Of a stretch of 64,000 nt of DNA, positions 43,703-51,288 are shown piece by piece. The stretch is taken from contig CAVVPY010000001.1 in assembly GCA_963750295.1 (NCBI GenBank), forward strand, positions 434,001-498,000, given 5' to 3'. The translations under genes and the position numbers were made by a program. The notes beneath the pieces are model-generated. The model worked only from the letters and a program-made list of their open reading frames with translations, had not been told where the DNA came from and did not search any database. This DNA comes from CAVVPY01 sp963750295. GTDB taxonomy: Bacteria > Actinomycetota > Actinomycetes > Mycobacteriales > Jatrophihabitantaceae. How positions within the stretch are numbered: position 1 is the first letter of the stretch; each line of letters starts with the position of its first letter.

Positions 43703-45715
43703 GTGACCGGAGTACGCGACGGGCGCGTGCCGGGTCACGCCACGAATCCCGCTGACGGAGAGGCTCGCCGTTGGCGGCTGGTGGCCCGGCTGGCGCAGGA
43801 ACTTTCTGACGCCGGCGACGACTGCCGAGAGTGCACCCGCCGGGCCGCCGTGCTGATCGCCGACGAACTCGGCGACGTGGCGACTGTGCTCGTGCTGGAT
43901 CCGCCTGGGCATGACGGCGCAGCGATCGGCATCGCGCACCGTGACCCGAGCTTGCAGGCGATGGTCGAAGGACTCGTCGCGGAGGCAACGCCGGCCGATC
44001 TGCGCGCTTTCGCCGAGGCGGTGGCCCATGGCGGCGACCCGGTGATCACAGATCTGGCCCTGGATGCCGGTCCGCCGCTGTTCGCGTCGGCCTTCGGCCG
44101 CTACCAGGAGGTTGCGGGGCCGACGAGCGTCGCGTTCGCTCCGCTGCGCGACTTGAACAAGGTCGCGGTCGGCTTCATCGCAACAGTCCGGGACGGTGCC
44201 TCCCCGCCGTACACCGACGCGGATCTCAGCGCGGTCGCGGCCGCCGCGGACAAGATCAGTTCCTTGTTGTTGGCGATGAACGCTCGCGCCTCGGAATCGG
44301 CGCTGCACCGTCAGTGGTCGACCGCCTTCAGCGCGGCACCGATCGGGATGGCGGTGTTGACTCCCGCGGGGTCGTTCGTCGCGGTGAACGCGTCCGCCTG
44401 CGTGATCCTGGGTAGGGACGCCACCGAACTGGTCGGCGGGTCGTGGGATGGGTTGGTCTCGTCCGCGGACGCTGACGACGATGAGCCTGACTTTCCGGGC
44501 CGGCCCGGTTACGGCGCGATCGGCGGCTACCGGGTTCGACGGATCGTCCGGCCGGACGGTAGCTTCCGCTGGATTCGGCTGACCATGGCGGTTGTTCCTG
44601 ACCAGCGCGGGGAACCGGACGCCGTCCATGCGCAGTTCATCGACGTGACCGAGCAACATGATGCCGAGGAGCGGGCCGGGCGGTTTGTTTCACTGGTGCA
44701 CTCGAGCCCTGACTTCATCGCGGTCGCCGACCTGGACGGCCACGTGGTCTTTCTCAACGAGGCGGGGCGCTGGTTGGTCGGCATGCCCATGGACGTCGAC
44801 GTCGAGCACACGACGATCGCGGACTACCTGTCACCGGCGGGGGTGAAGGCGAGCGAGGAGGTCGAACGTCCGGCCATCCTGCGCGAGGGATCGTGGCAGG
44901 GCTGGAGCACGTTGCGCGATTGGCGTGACGACAGTGAAATCGCGGTGTCGGTCACCTCGTACCTCATGCGTGACCGGCTGACGGGCGCGCCGGCCGCATT
45001 CGCCACCGTTCAGCGCGACATTCGCGACAGACTCGTGACGAGGCAAGCGATCACCGACCTCGCCGAGCAGCGTCGCTTGCTATTGACCGAACTCGTGTCC
45101 GCCGAGCGGGCAGAGCAGCACCGGATCGCCACCGAGGTCCATGACGACTCGGTCCAGATCCTTGCCGCCGGTCAGCTCAGGATGCAGTTGGTCACCCGCC
45201 TGCTGGACGACGGCGACCTCGACGGGGCGCAGAAAAGTCTGCGTGCCGCGACTGAGCTGGTCAGCACGGCGCTGCAGCGGCTTCGACGGATACTCGTGAC
45301 TCTCGAGCCCGCGGGGGGCCCGGATACCGATCTCGACGTTGCATTCCACGAAGCGGCCCACCAGTTCTTCGATGGCACCCCGACCGTGGTACGAATCGCC
45401 GGTGCCTTGTCCGGACTGCCCACGGATATCGCTGCGGTGTTCCACCGCGCCGGGCGGGAGGCGTTGAGCAACGCCCGGCGGCACGCCCACGCGACCACGG
45501 TGGACGTCACCCTGCTCGACGAACCCGACGCCTGGATACTCGTCGTCGAGGATGACGGCGTCGGCGTGCCCGACGAGATCGTCGGCCTGGCGGGGCATCT
45601 GGGGATTCGGGGCATGGTCAGCCGGGTCGAGGCGCTCGGCGGGGAGTGCACCATCACGCGCCGGCCCTCGAACGGGACGCGTGTGCACATTGCGATCCCG
45701 CGTGCTGGCGACTAG
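43703..45715 (+). CDS. Sensor histidine kinase with GAF and two PAS domains
   Basis: 670 residues from GTG 43703, with no membrane span. GAF is about 25-190, PAS 1 about 200-320 (FSAAPIGMAVLTPAGSFVAV), PAS 2 about 325-455 (SSPDFIAVADLDGHVVFLNE). The HisKA_3-type phosphorylation site is QHRIATEVHDDSVQILAAGQ. The ATPase domain has REALSNARRHAHA, VEDDGVGVP and HLGIRGMVSRVEALGG. This architecture serves NarL-type regulators, and one lies 2 kb upstream with the EAL protein between them. The PAS pair suggests a cytoplasmic redox, light or small-molecule signal. Confidence 0.92.
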   Translation: MTGVRDGRVPGHATNPADGEARRWRLVARLAQELSDAGDDCRECTRRAAVLIADELGDVATVLVLDPPGHDGAAIGIAHRDPSLQAMVEGLVAEATPADLRAFAEAVAHGGDPVITDLALDAGPPLFASAFGRYQEVAGPTSVAFAPLRDLNKVAVGFIATVRDGASPPYTDADLSAVAAAADKISSLLLAMNARASESALHRQWSTAFSAAPIGMAVLTPAGSFVAVNASACVILGRDATELVGGSWDGLVSSADADDDEPDFPGRPGYGAIGGYRVRRIVRPDGSFRWIRLTMAVVPDQRGEPDAVHAQFIDVTEQHDAEERAGRFVSLVHSSPDFIAVADLDGHVVFLNEAGRWLVGMPMDVDVEHTTIADYLSPAGVKASEEVERPAILREGSWQGWSTLRDWRDDSEIAVSVTSYLMRDRLTGAPAAFATVQRDIRDRLVTRQAITDLAEQRRLLLTELVSAERAEQHRIATEVHDDSVQILAAGQLRMQLVTRLLDDGDLDGAQKSLRAATELVSTALQRLRRILVTLEPAGGPDTDLDVAFHEAAHQFFDGTPTVVRIAGALSGLPTDIAAVFHRAGREALSNARRHAHATTVDVTLLDEPDAWILVVEDDGVGVPDEIVGLAGHLGIRGMVSRVEALGGECTITRRPSNGTRVHIAIPRAGD

Positions 45716-45727
45716 CTTCCCCGTCGC

Positions 45728-46717
45728 TCAGCCCGCGAGCGCGGGCACGACCTGATTCTCGAACAGCTCGATGCCGGCGCGGTCATAGGCCAAATCGACG
45801 AAGTTGCAGATCGCGTACCCGAGCCCGAGCCCGGTGGCCTGCTCCAGCCGTTCGACGATCAGTTCCGGCGTCCCGACGAGAGGTCCGGTCGCGTACATCT
45901 GTTCGTACCTGGCCAGCTCATCGGCGGGCACGAAGGGCTGGTAGTGGGACGTGATCCACGCCAGCTTGTCCCGCACGTCCTTGTCGGTCTCGCCGATGAC
46001 GACGTTGTAGTTGCCCGAGCGCACGATGGCGTCGAAGTCGGTGCCGAGCTCGCGGCAGTGCCCGGCGAGGATCTCGGACTTCTTCGCGAACGTCTCGGGA
46101 GTCGCGTCGAAGTTGGTGTACTGCGCGTACTTGGCTGCAATCCGCAACGTCTTCTTCTCGCCGCCGCCCGCGATCCACAGCGGGATCCCGCCGTCCTGCA
46201 ACGGGAGCGGGCGGCCGATGGCCCCGTCGACCTGGTAGTGCGTGCCGTCCAGCGTGGCGGTTCCGGTCGTCCAGAGCTGCCGCATGATCTGAACGCCCTC
46301 GTCGAGCATCCCGAGCCGGTCAGCTGCGCCGGGGAATCCGTAGCCGAAGGCCCGCCATTCGTGTTCGTACCAGCCGGCGCCGATGCCCATCTCGATCCGG
46401 CCACCGGACACGTGGTCGGCCGTAGCGGCGACCTTGGCGAGGTAGGCCGGGTTGCGATAGCCCATACACGTGCACATCTGGCCGAGTCGGATGCGCTCGG
46501 TGACCGCCCCGAAGGCGGCCATGAGCGTCCAGGCCTCATGGGTGGCCTCGTCGGTCGGGACGGGGACGGTGTGGAAATGGTCGTACACCCACAGGCTCTC
46601 CCAGGGGCCGCGGTCGGCAGCCTGGGCGAGGTCCTTCATCGTCGCCCACTGCCGGGCCGGTTCGATGCCGGCGAGATCGAGTCGCCAGCCCTGCGGGATG
46701 AACACTCCGAAGCGCAT
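45728..46717 (-). CDS. LLM-class F420-dependent oxidoreductase
   Basis: 329 residues from ATG 46717. Luciferase-like barrel with FGVFIPQGWRLDL, ESLWVYDHFHTVP, RIRLGQMCTCMGYRNPAYLAK, ADHVSGGRIEMGIGAGWYEHEW and PLWIAGGGEKKTLR, all typical of F420-binding members. It would use reduced F420 to reduce or oxidise an unknown substrate. Divergent from a second F420-linked gene (51 bases apart), so F420 chemistry is clustered here. Confidence 0.9.
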   Translation of the reverse strand: MRFGVFIPQGWRLDLAGIEPARQWATMKDLAQAADRGPWESLWVYDHFHTVPVPTDEATHEAWTLMAAFGAVTERIRLGQMCTCMGYRNPAYLAKVAATADHVSGGRIEMGIGAGWYEHEWRAFGYGFPGAADRLGMLDEGVQIMRQLWTTGTATLDGTHYQVDGAIGRPLPLQDGGIPLWIAGGGEKKTLRIAAKYAQYTNFDATPETFAKKSEILAGHCRELGTDFDAIVRSGNYNVVIGETDKDVRDKLAWITSHYQPFVPADELARYEQMYATGPLVGTPELIVERLEQATGLGLGYAICNFVDLAYDRAGIELFENQVVPALAG

Positions 46718-46768
46718 CGCCTTAACCTAGTGCGGCCGAGATCGGCGAGAACGCTCTAGGGTCGGCGT

Positions 46769-47185
46769 ATGCGGCGGGACCCTGCCTGGACGCGCGAGCG
46801 GTTCGCCGAGGCGCGGGTTGCGCGGTTGGGGACGGTGTCGCCGGGCGGGTCGCCACATCTCGTCCCGTTCGTCTATGTCCTCGTGGGTGAGCGACTGATC
46901 AGTGCCGTGGACGCCAAGCCCAAGTCGAGCTCGCACCTGCGCCGGCTGGACAACATCGCCAGCAACCCGTTCGTGAGCGTCCTGGTCGACCAGTACGACG
47001 AGGACTGGACCCGGTTGTGGTGGGCGCGCGCGGATGGCTGGGCTCGCGTGCTGCCGATCGACGAGGTGCCCGATGTCGCGCTGCTCGTCGCGCGCTACGA
47101 GCAGTACCGCCGCGAACCGCCGTCCGGTCCCGTGGTCGTGATCGAGATCGACACGTGGACCGGATGGTCGGCCGCACCCGAGTGA
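46769..47185 (+). CDS. PPOX-class F420-dependent oxidoreductase (TIGR03668-like)
   Basis: 138 residues from ATG 46769. Split-barrel flavin/F420 fold: FAEARVARLGTVSPGGSPHLV, FVYVLVGERLISAVDAKPK, NIASNPFVSVLVDQYDEDW and LWWARADGWARVL. The C-terminus WTGWSAAPE fits a TIGR03668 relative as I recall it. The last codons lie within a run of short repeats that continues past the stop (see the repeat feature), which is odd. Substrate unknown. Confidence 0.85.
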   Translation: MRRDPAWTRERFAEARVARLGTVSPGGSPHLVPFVYVLVGERLISAVDAKPKSSSHLRRLDNIASNPFVSVLVDQYDEDWTRLWWARADGWARVLPIDEVPDVALLVARYEQYRREPPSGPVVVIEIDTWTGWSAAPE

Positions 47186-47310
47186 CGGATTCCCTGCCCG
47201 AGTGACGGATTCGCATGATCAGAGACGGCGGATCCGCCGTCTCTGATCATGACGATCCGTCACTCGACCGCGGGGGCGGTCACTCGACCGCGGGGGCGGT
47301 CACTCGACTG
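47177..47310. repeat. Short 20-base repeats flanking a long palindrome
   Basis: On the left, CCCGAGTGACGGATTC occurs at 47177 and again at 47197 (period 20). On the right, CACTCGACCGCGGGGGCGGT occurs at 47261 and 47281 in tandem, with a degraded third copy from 47301. Left copies contain CGAGTGAC and right copies its reverse complement GTCACTCG, so five related units surround the central palindrome in two orientations. The first left copy includes the stop region of the F420 gene. Confidence 0.85.
47199..47266. terminator. Large stem-loop, probable bidirectional terminator
   Basis: The core 47214-47251 is a perfect 38-base palindrome centred on GGATCC, opening CATGATCAGAGACGGCG. After a three-base internal mismatch on each side, a further 12 base pairs form (CGAGTGACGGAT at 47199-47210 with ATCCGTCACTCG at 47255-47266). 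It lies between converging genes, so a terminator role is the simplest reading. The size and perfection exceed ordinary terminators. Confidence 0.7.
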
Positions 47311-47315
47311 TGGGG

Positions 47316-49199
47316 TCAGCGCGCGGGCAGGCCGATCGCGCCGATGTACTTGCCGCCGAACTCGAAGATCCGGAACGCGAGGCCGTGCGCGTGCACGTGC
47401 TCGCGGAAGAAATCGTTGTCCTGGATGTCGTCCATGAGCAGTACCCCACCCGGACGCAGCTTCGGGGTGACCGCATCGACGGCGAACCGCCGACCGTCCA
47501 CGGGCTTGTCCGAGTCGTAGTGGAACAGGTCCACCCCGTCGACCTCGGCGAGGATCTCGGGCAGGTTCGTCCGGTCACCACGGGTGCGCAGCGTCCACCT
47601 GGTACGTAGCCGGTCCTCGACGAGCACGCCGATGTACTTCTCGGGATCCTCGAGGCGGAAGTACGGGAAGTCGCTCGAGTACAGGTGCCCGTCGTCGTTG
47701 GCGGCGAGGGCGCTCAGGATCGCCCGGCTCGAGTACCCCGCGGCCACACCGGTCTCGACCACGACCTGCGGGCGCAGGTGCCGCACCAGGAAGTACAGCA
47801 GCGGGTAGTGCCCGCCGCCGCCGAGATCGATGCCGAGCGGGGGCAGTACCGCCTCGCCGCGGCGGCGCAACTCGTCGCCGGCCGCGCGCGCCTCGTCCCA
47901 CAGCGCCGGGTCGATCGAGCGGGCGAACTCGTCCACGGGTTCGGCGTGGCGGGCCGCCCAGAGCTGGGACTCGGGGTGTGCGCGCCAGGATCGTTCCTTG
48001 ATCCGGACGAGCACCTTGCGCGCCATCACCGGAAGGAAGCCGGGGCGCGTCGCGTTGCGCAGGGTCTGCAGCACTGGACGGTCGGACCGTCCGCCCTGCC
48101 AGGTGGGGGACTTCATCGGATGGGTGCCTCCTGCTTGCTCACGCAGCGCAACGTACTCGGCCCGGTAGGCAGCCACCATGTGCCGGGGGCTGAACCGTGT
48201 CTCGACCATCGCACGGCCGGCCCCGATCAGCTGCTCGCGGTAGGCGCGATCCGCGAGCACGCGGGCCAGGCCGTCGGCGAGCGCGGACGGTGACCCTGGC
48301 GCGACCAGGCAGGCGGCGCCCGCCAGCGCCTCGGCCATGCCGCCGACCGCCGAGGCGACGACCGGTACGCCCGCGGCGAGCGCCTCGAGCACGCTGATCG
48401 GCAGGCCCTCCCAGTCGGTCGCCAGCACGCTGACGTCGGCGGCGGCGAGCAACCGGTCGACGTCGGTGCGTGGGCCCAGCAGGCGAACGCGGCCGCTCAG
48501 CCCCGCGGCCTCGACCTGCGCGGCGATGGCAGCGCGGTTCGGTCCGTCCCCGGCGACGAGCAGGACGGCGTCGGCCGGCAAGTCGCGCCAGGCCTCGATC
48601 AGCAGGTCGTGCCGTTTCTGGTCGACCAGCCGGGCGAGGCAGACGGCCAGCGGCGCTGACACGGGCACGTCCAGCTCGGCACGTGCGGTGGCCCGGTCGT
48701 GGGTGGCCGGGGCGGGTACCGCGTTCTCGATGACGCGCACCCGAGCGCTCGGGAACCCTTCGGCGACAATGCGCTCGCCGACGTGTGCGGACACGGCGAC
48801 GAGCCGGTCCGCAGCGCGCCGCAGGATCCGGGCGGCCGGGCGGTACTCGTCGTCCGGGACGCCATGCAGGGTGACCAGGGTCGGGGGACGCCGGCCCAGG
48901 CCCGCGACCAACACGACCGCCGCCGCCTTGACGTTGTGGACGTGGACGACGTCGGGCCGCTGCGCGCGCAACTCGCGCCGGAGCGCGCGGACCGAGCGGG
49001 CGAGGTCGGCGCGGTGGCGGCCCTGCATCGGGGCGGGTACCTCCCGAGCGCCGAGCCCGGCGAGCCGGTCCGCCCGAAAGCCGCCGGCACTGGCGACCGC
49101 GACGCCGTGGCCGTCCGCGAGCAGGCCGGTGGCCAGTGACTCGACGACGGCCTCGGCGCCGCCGACGCCCATCTCGGCGATGGCGAACAGCACCCTCAT
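47316..49199 (-). CDS. Fused GT4 glycosyltransferase and class I methyltransferase
   Basis: 627 residues from ATG 49199. Residues about 1-350 are a GT-B fold GT4 enzyme: FAIAEMGVGGAEAVVESLA, VVHVHNVKAAAVVL, LVAGDGPNRAAIAA and TDWEGLPISVLEALAAGVPVV (the E-x7-E motif). Residues about 395-627 are an SAM-dependent methyltransferase (VVVETGVAAGYSSRAILSAL, DLFHYDSDKPVDGR, LRPGGVLLMDDIQDN), resembling the CmcI/class I group. No stop separates the two; an internal ATG at 48116 could give the second domain alone. A four-base overlap joins it to the next glycosyltransferase gene. It probably acts on a surface glycan or secondary metabolite. Confidence 0.88.
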   Translation of the reverse strand: MRVLFAIAEMGVGGAEAVVESLATGLLADGHGVAVASAGGFRADRLAGLGAREVPAPMQGRHRADLARSVRALRRELRAQRPDVVHVHNVKAAAVVLVAGLGRRPPTLVTLHGVPDDEYRPAARILRRAADRLVAVSAHVGERIVAEGFPSARVRVIENAVPAPATHDRATARAELDVPVSAPLAVCLARLVDQKRHDLLIEAWRDLPADAVLLVAGDGPNRAAIAAQVEAAGLSGRVRLLGPRTDVDRLLAAADVSVLATDWEGLPISVLEALAAGVPVVASAVGGMAEALAGAACLVAPGSPSALADGLARVLADRAYREQLIGAGRAMVETRFSPRHMVAAYRAEYVALREQAGGTHPMKSPTWQGGRSDRPVLQTLRNATRPGFLPVMARKVLVRIKERSWRAHPESQLWAARHAEPVDEFARSIDPALWDEARAAGDELRRRGEAVLPPLGIDLGGGGHYPLLYFLVRHLRPQVVVETGVAAGYSSRAILSALAANDDGHLYSSDFPYFRLEDPEKYIGVLVEDRLRTRWTLRTRGDRTNLPEILAEVDGVDLFHYDSDKPVDGRRFAVDAVTPKLRPGGVLLMDDIQDNDFFREHVHAHGLAFRIFEFGGKYIGAIGLPAR

Positions 49200-50287
49200 C
49201 GGCGGTACACCTCGACCAGCCGATCGACGCACCGCGCCAGTGAGAACTCGGCCACGACCCGGTCGCGAGCACTCGCCCCCATCGACGCGCGCAGCTCGAC
49301 GTCGGTAACCAACCGACGCAGCGCCGTGGTCACCGCGGCCGGGTCGCCGGCGTCGACGAGCAGGCCGTCCACGCCGTCCCGGACGACGTCCGGAATGCCC
49401 CCGACGCGGGTGGCGACGACCGGCAGCCCGGCCGACATGGCCTGGAGCAGTGCGAGCGGGTGCGCCTCTGCCGCGGACGGCAGCGCGAACACGTCGCCGT
49501 CGGCGAACACGGTGGCCGGATCGTCGATGTGCCCGCGGAACGCCACGCGGTCGGTGACGCCGAGCTCGGTGGCCAGCGCGGCGAGTGACTCGCGTGCCGG
49601 TCCGTCGCCGACCAGGACGAGGTCGACGTCGAGATCGGCGGTGGCGCGGACCAGCAGGTCGACCCGCTTGATCGCGCCCAGCAACCCGAGCCACAGCACC
49701 GCCGGACGCTCGCGCGCCGGGTGCGGACGGGGCGCGAACCGCTGGGGGTCGATGCCGTTCGGGACGACGGCGACCGCGCCGGCCGGGACGCCGACGTGCT
49801 CAACCAGGTAGGTCGCCACCGGGGCGCACGGGGCCACCAGCCGGGCGTTCGTCAGCCGGGCCAGCCAGCGTTCGGTCGCCAGGTAGCGCAGCCGGTCGCC
49901 GCGTCGGCGCGGTCCCACGCGGGCGTTCCCGGCGACCAGGTCCGACAGGCCGTCCGGGACGCCGTGGACGGTGTAGACGATCACGCCGGCCGCGCCGATG
50001 CCGACCAGTCGCCCGACCATGCCGGCGCGCATGTCCTGGCAGTGCAGCACATCGGCGCGCATCTCGCGCAGTACCCGGCGCAACTCCCGGGCGCCGGTCA
50101 CGTCGGCCTTGTGCCGCACGGCCACGTCGTACCAGAGCACGCCCGCCGCGCGCAGGCGCGCCGCGTAGCCCCCGACCGGACCGATCAGTCGGCTGTCGTG
50201 ACCGCGGCCCGCGAGTTCGACCGCCACGTCCACGGCATGGTCCACCGGACCGCCGCGAGGCTGGGTGACGAGTTGCGCGACGCGCAC
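49196..50287 (-). CDS. GT4 family glycosyltransferase
   Basis: 363 residues from GTG 50287. Typical GT-B: MRVAQLVTQPRGGPVDHAVD, VLHCQDMRAGMVGRL, VVPNGIDPQRFAP, LVGDGPARESLAAL and the nucleotide-sugar site PSAAEAHPLALLQAMSAGLPVV. A GPVDH segment near the N-terminus replaces the more usual GGxxxH loop but keeps the His. Its stop overlaps the start of the fused GT-methyltransferase (ATGA). Between it and the ECF S-component gene (50288-50373) is a small hairpin and an inverted repeat GGAACC/GGTTCC. Confidence 0.9.
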   Translation of the reverse strand: MRVAQLVTQPRGGPVDHAVDVAVELAGRGHDSRLIGPVGGYAARLRAAGVLWYDVAVRHKADVTGARELRRVLREMRADVLHCQDMRAGMVGRLVGIGAAGVIVYTVHGVPDGLSDLVAGNARVGPRRRGDRLRYLATERWLARLTNARLVAPCAPVATYLVEHVGVPAGAVAVVPNGIDPQRFAPRPHPARERPAVLWLGLLGAIKRVDLLVRATADLDVDLVLVGDGPARESLAALATELGVTDRVAFRGHIDDPATVFADGDVFALPSAAEAHPLALLQAMSAGLPVVATRVGGIPDVVRDGVDGLLVDAGDPAAVTTALRRLVTDVELRASMGASARDRVVAEFSLARCVDRLVEVYRR

Positions 50288-50373
50288 TGCGGGGATTCCC
50301 TTCGGGGGGCGAGGACAAGGGCCCGCCGGATCCGGGATTCGAGCCCCGGAACCGCGCGGTCGAGAAGGTTCCT

Positions 50374-51288
50374 TTATAGGGCCTCACGGCTGTGCTCGTG
50401 CGGTGGCCGGCTTCGAAGGACAGCGCGCCCGCTCGGACCGTGTGCCGCCACACCGGGAGCCGCCTGCTGCTCGGCGGACCACGCACCCCCGTCCTGCACC
50501 GCGTCGGGGAAGTGCACTGCGGCGTGGAAGGCCGCTCGCCTGGCCCACCGGCGCAGCGTGACCAGCACGGCCGGTCCCGCCAGCACGATGCACACGAACG
50601 TCGTCACCGCTCGACCGGTGTCCCAGCCCAGCGAGGTCGTCGCGTCGAAGGCCAGGTAGCGGTGGAACTGCTCGCCGATGGGCGCACCGGGACGGTAGGC
50701 GATGCTGCTGGTCGGATCGACCGAGAACGGCCAGGACGACAGGTTGAGCACCAGCCCGACCACGTAGGCGCTCACGGCGCCGTAGCCGGCCAGGAGCAGC
50801 ACCTCGGCGCGGCCGCGGGCGGCGGGCAGCCACCCGGCGCCCAGCCCGATGACCGCGCTCGCGAACATCTGGTAGGGCAGCCAGGGGCCGACACCGGCGG
50901 TGATCAGCGCCGATGACAGCAGGGTGGTGCAGCCGAGACAGAAGCCGAAGCCGGCGCCGAAGACGCGTCCGGCGATGACCACCACGAAGAACACCGTCTC
51001 GACCCCGGCCGTCCCGGCGCCGAGCGGGCGTAGCGCGGCGCCGATCGCCGACAGCACTCCCAGCATCGCGAGCGCCTTCGGATCGAGGCCACCGTCCGCG
51101 ATCTCGGCGAGCACCACGAGCAGCACGAGTAGCAGCAGCGCCCCGAACAGCAGCGGCGCGGCGTAGGAGCGCGACAGGTGACCCGGCGTCGCGACGAACG
51201 GCCAGAGCACCGCGCCGAGGCCGAACAGCGTCGCCGTAGTGATCGACGCGACCGAGCGGGCCCGAAGCGCGATCACGGGGCGGGCCAT
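50374..51288 (-). CDS. ECF transporter S (substrate-binding) component, probably cobalamin
   Basis: 304 residues, ATG 51288 overlapping the ATPase stop (TGATG). About six hydrophobic segments, with ALAMLGVLSAIGAALRPLGAG, VIAGRVFGAGFGFCLGCTTLLSSA and GAGWLPAARGRAEVLLLAGYGAVS as the core. S components bind the vitamin and toggle with EcfT. The C-terminal 65 residues after the last helix (from RRWARRAAF) are polar and probably disordered, which is unusual. I assign cobalamin because the whole operon starts with a cobalamin riboswitch; no residue-level evidence for the ligand. Confidence 0.85.
   Translation of the reverse strand: MARPVIALRARSVASITTATLFGLGAVLWPFVATPGHLSRSYAAPLLFGALLLLVLLVVLAEIADGGLDPKALAMLGVLSAIGAALRPLGAGTAGVETVFFVVVIAGRVFGAGFGFCLGCTTLLSSALITAGVGPWLPYQMFASAVIGLGAGWLPAARGRAEVLLLAGYGAVSAYVVGLVLNLSSWPFSVDPTSSIAYRPGAPIGEQFHRYLAFDATTSLGWDTGRAVTTFVCIVLAGPAVLVTLRRWARRAAFHAAVHFPDAVQDGGAWSAEQQAAPGVAAHGPSGRAVLRSRPPHEHSREAL

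Noticed and set aside
50322..50345. A hairpin containing ATTCGAGC that looks like a tRNA T-arm
   Set aside because: The stem pairs only with an eight-base loop, and neither acceptor nor anticodon stem is present. It is a small hairpin ahead of the glycosyltransferase gene.
50348..50372. A GGAAC...GTT arrangement resembling a SigR promoter on the minus strand
   Set aside because: Spacing is 15 instead of 18-19; it is better explained as a simple inverted repeat GGAACC/GGTTCC.
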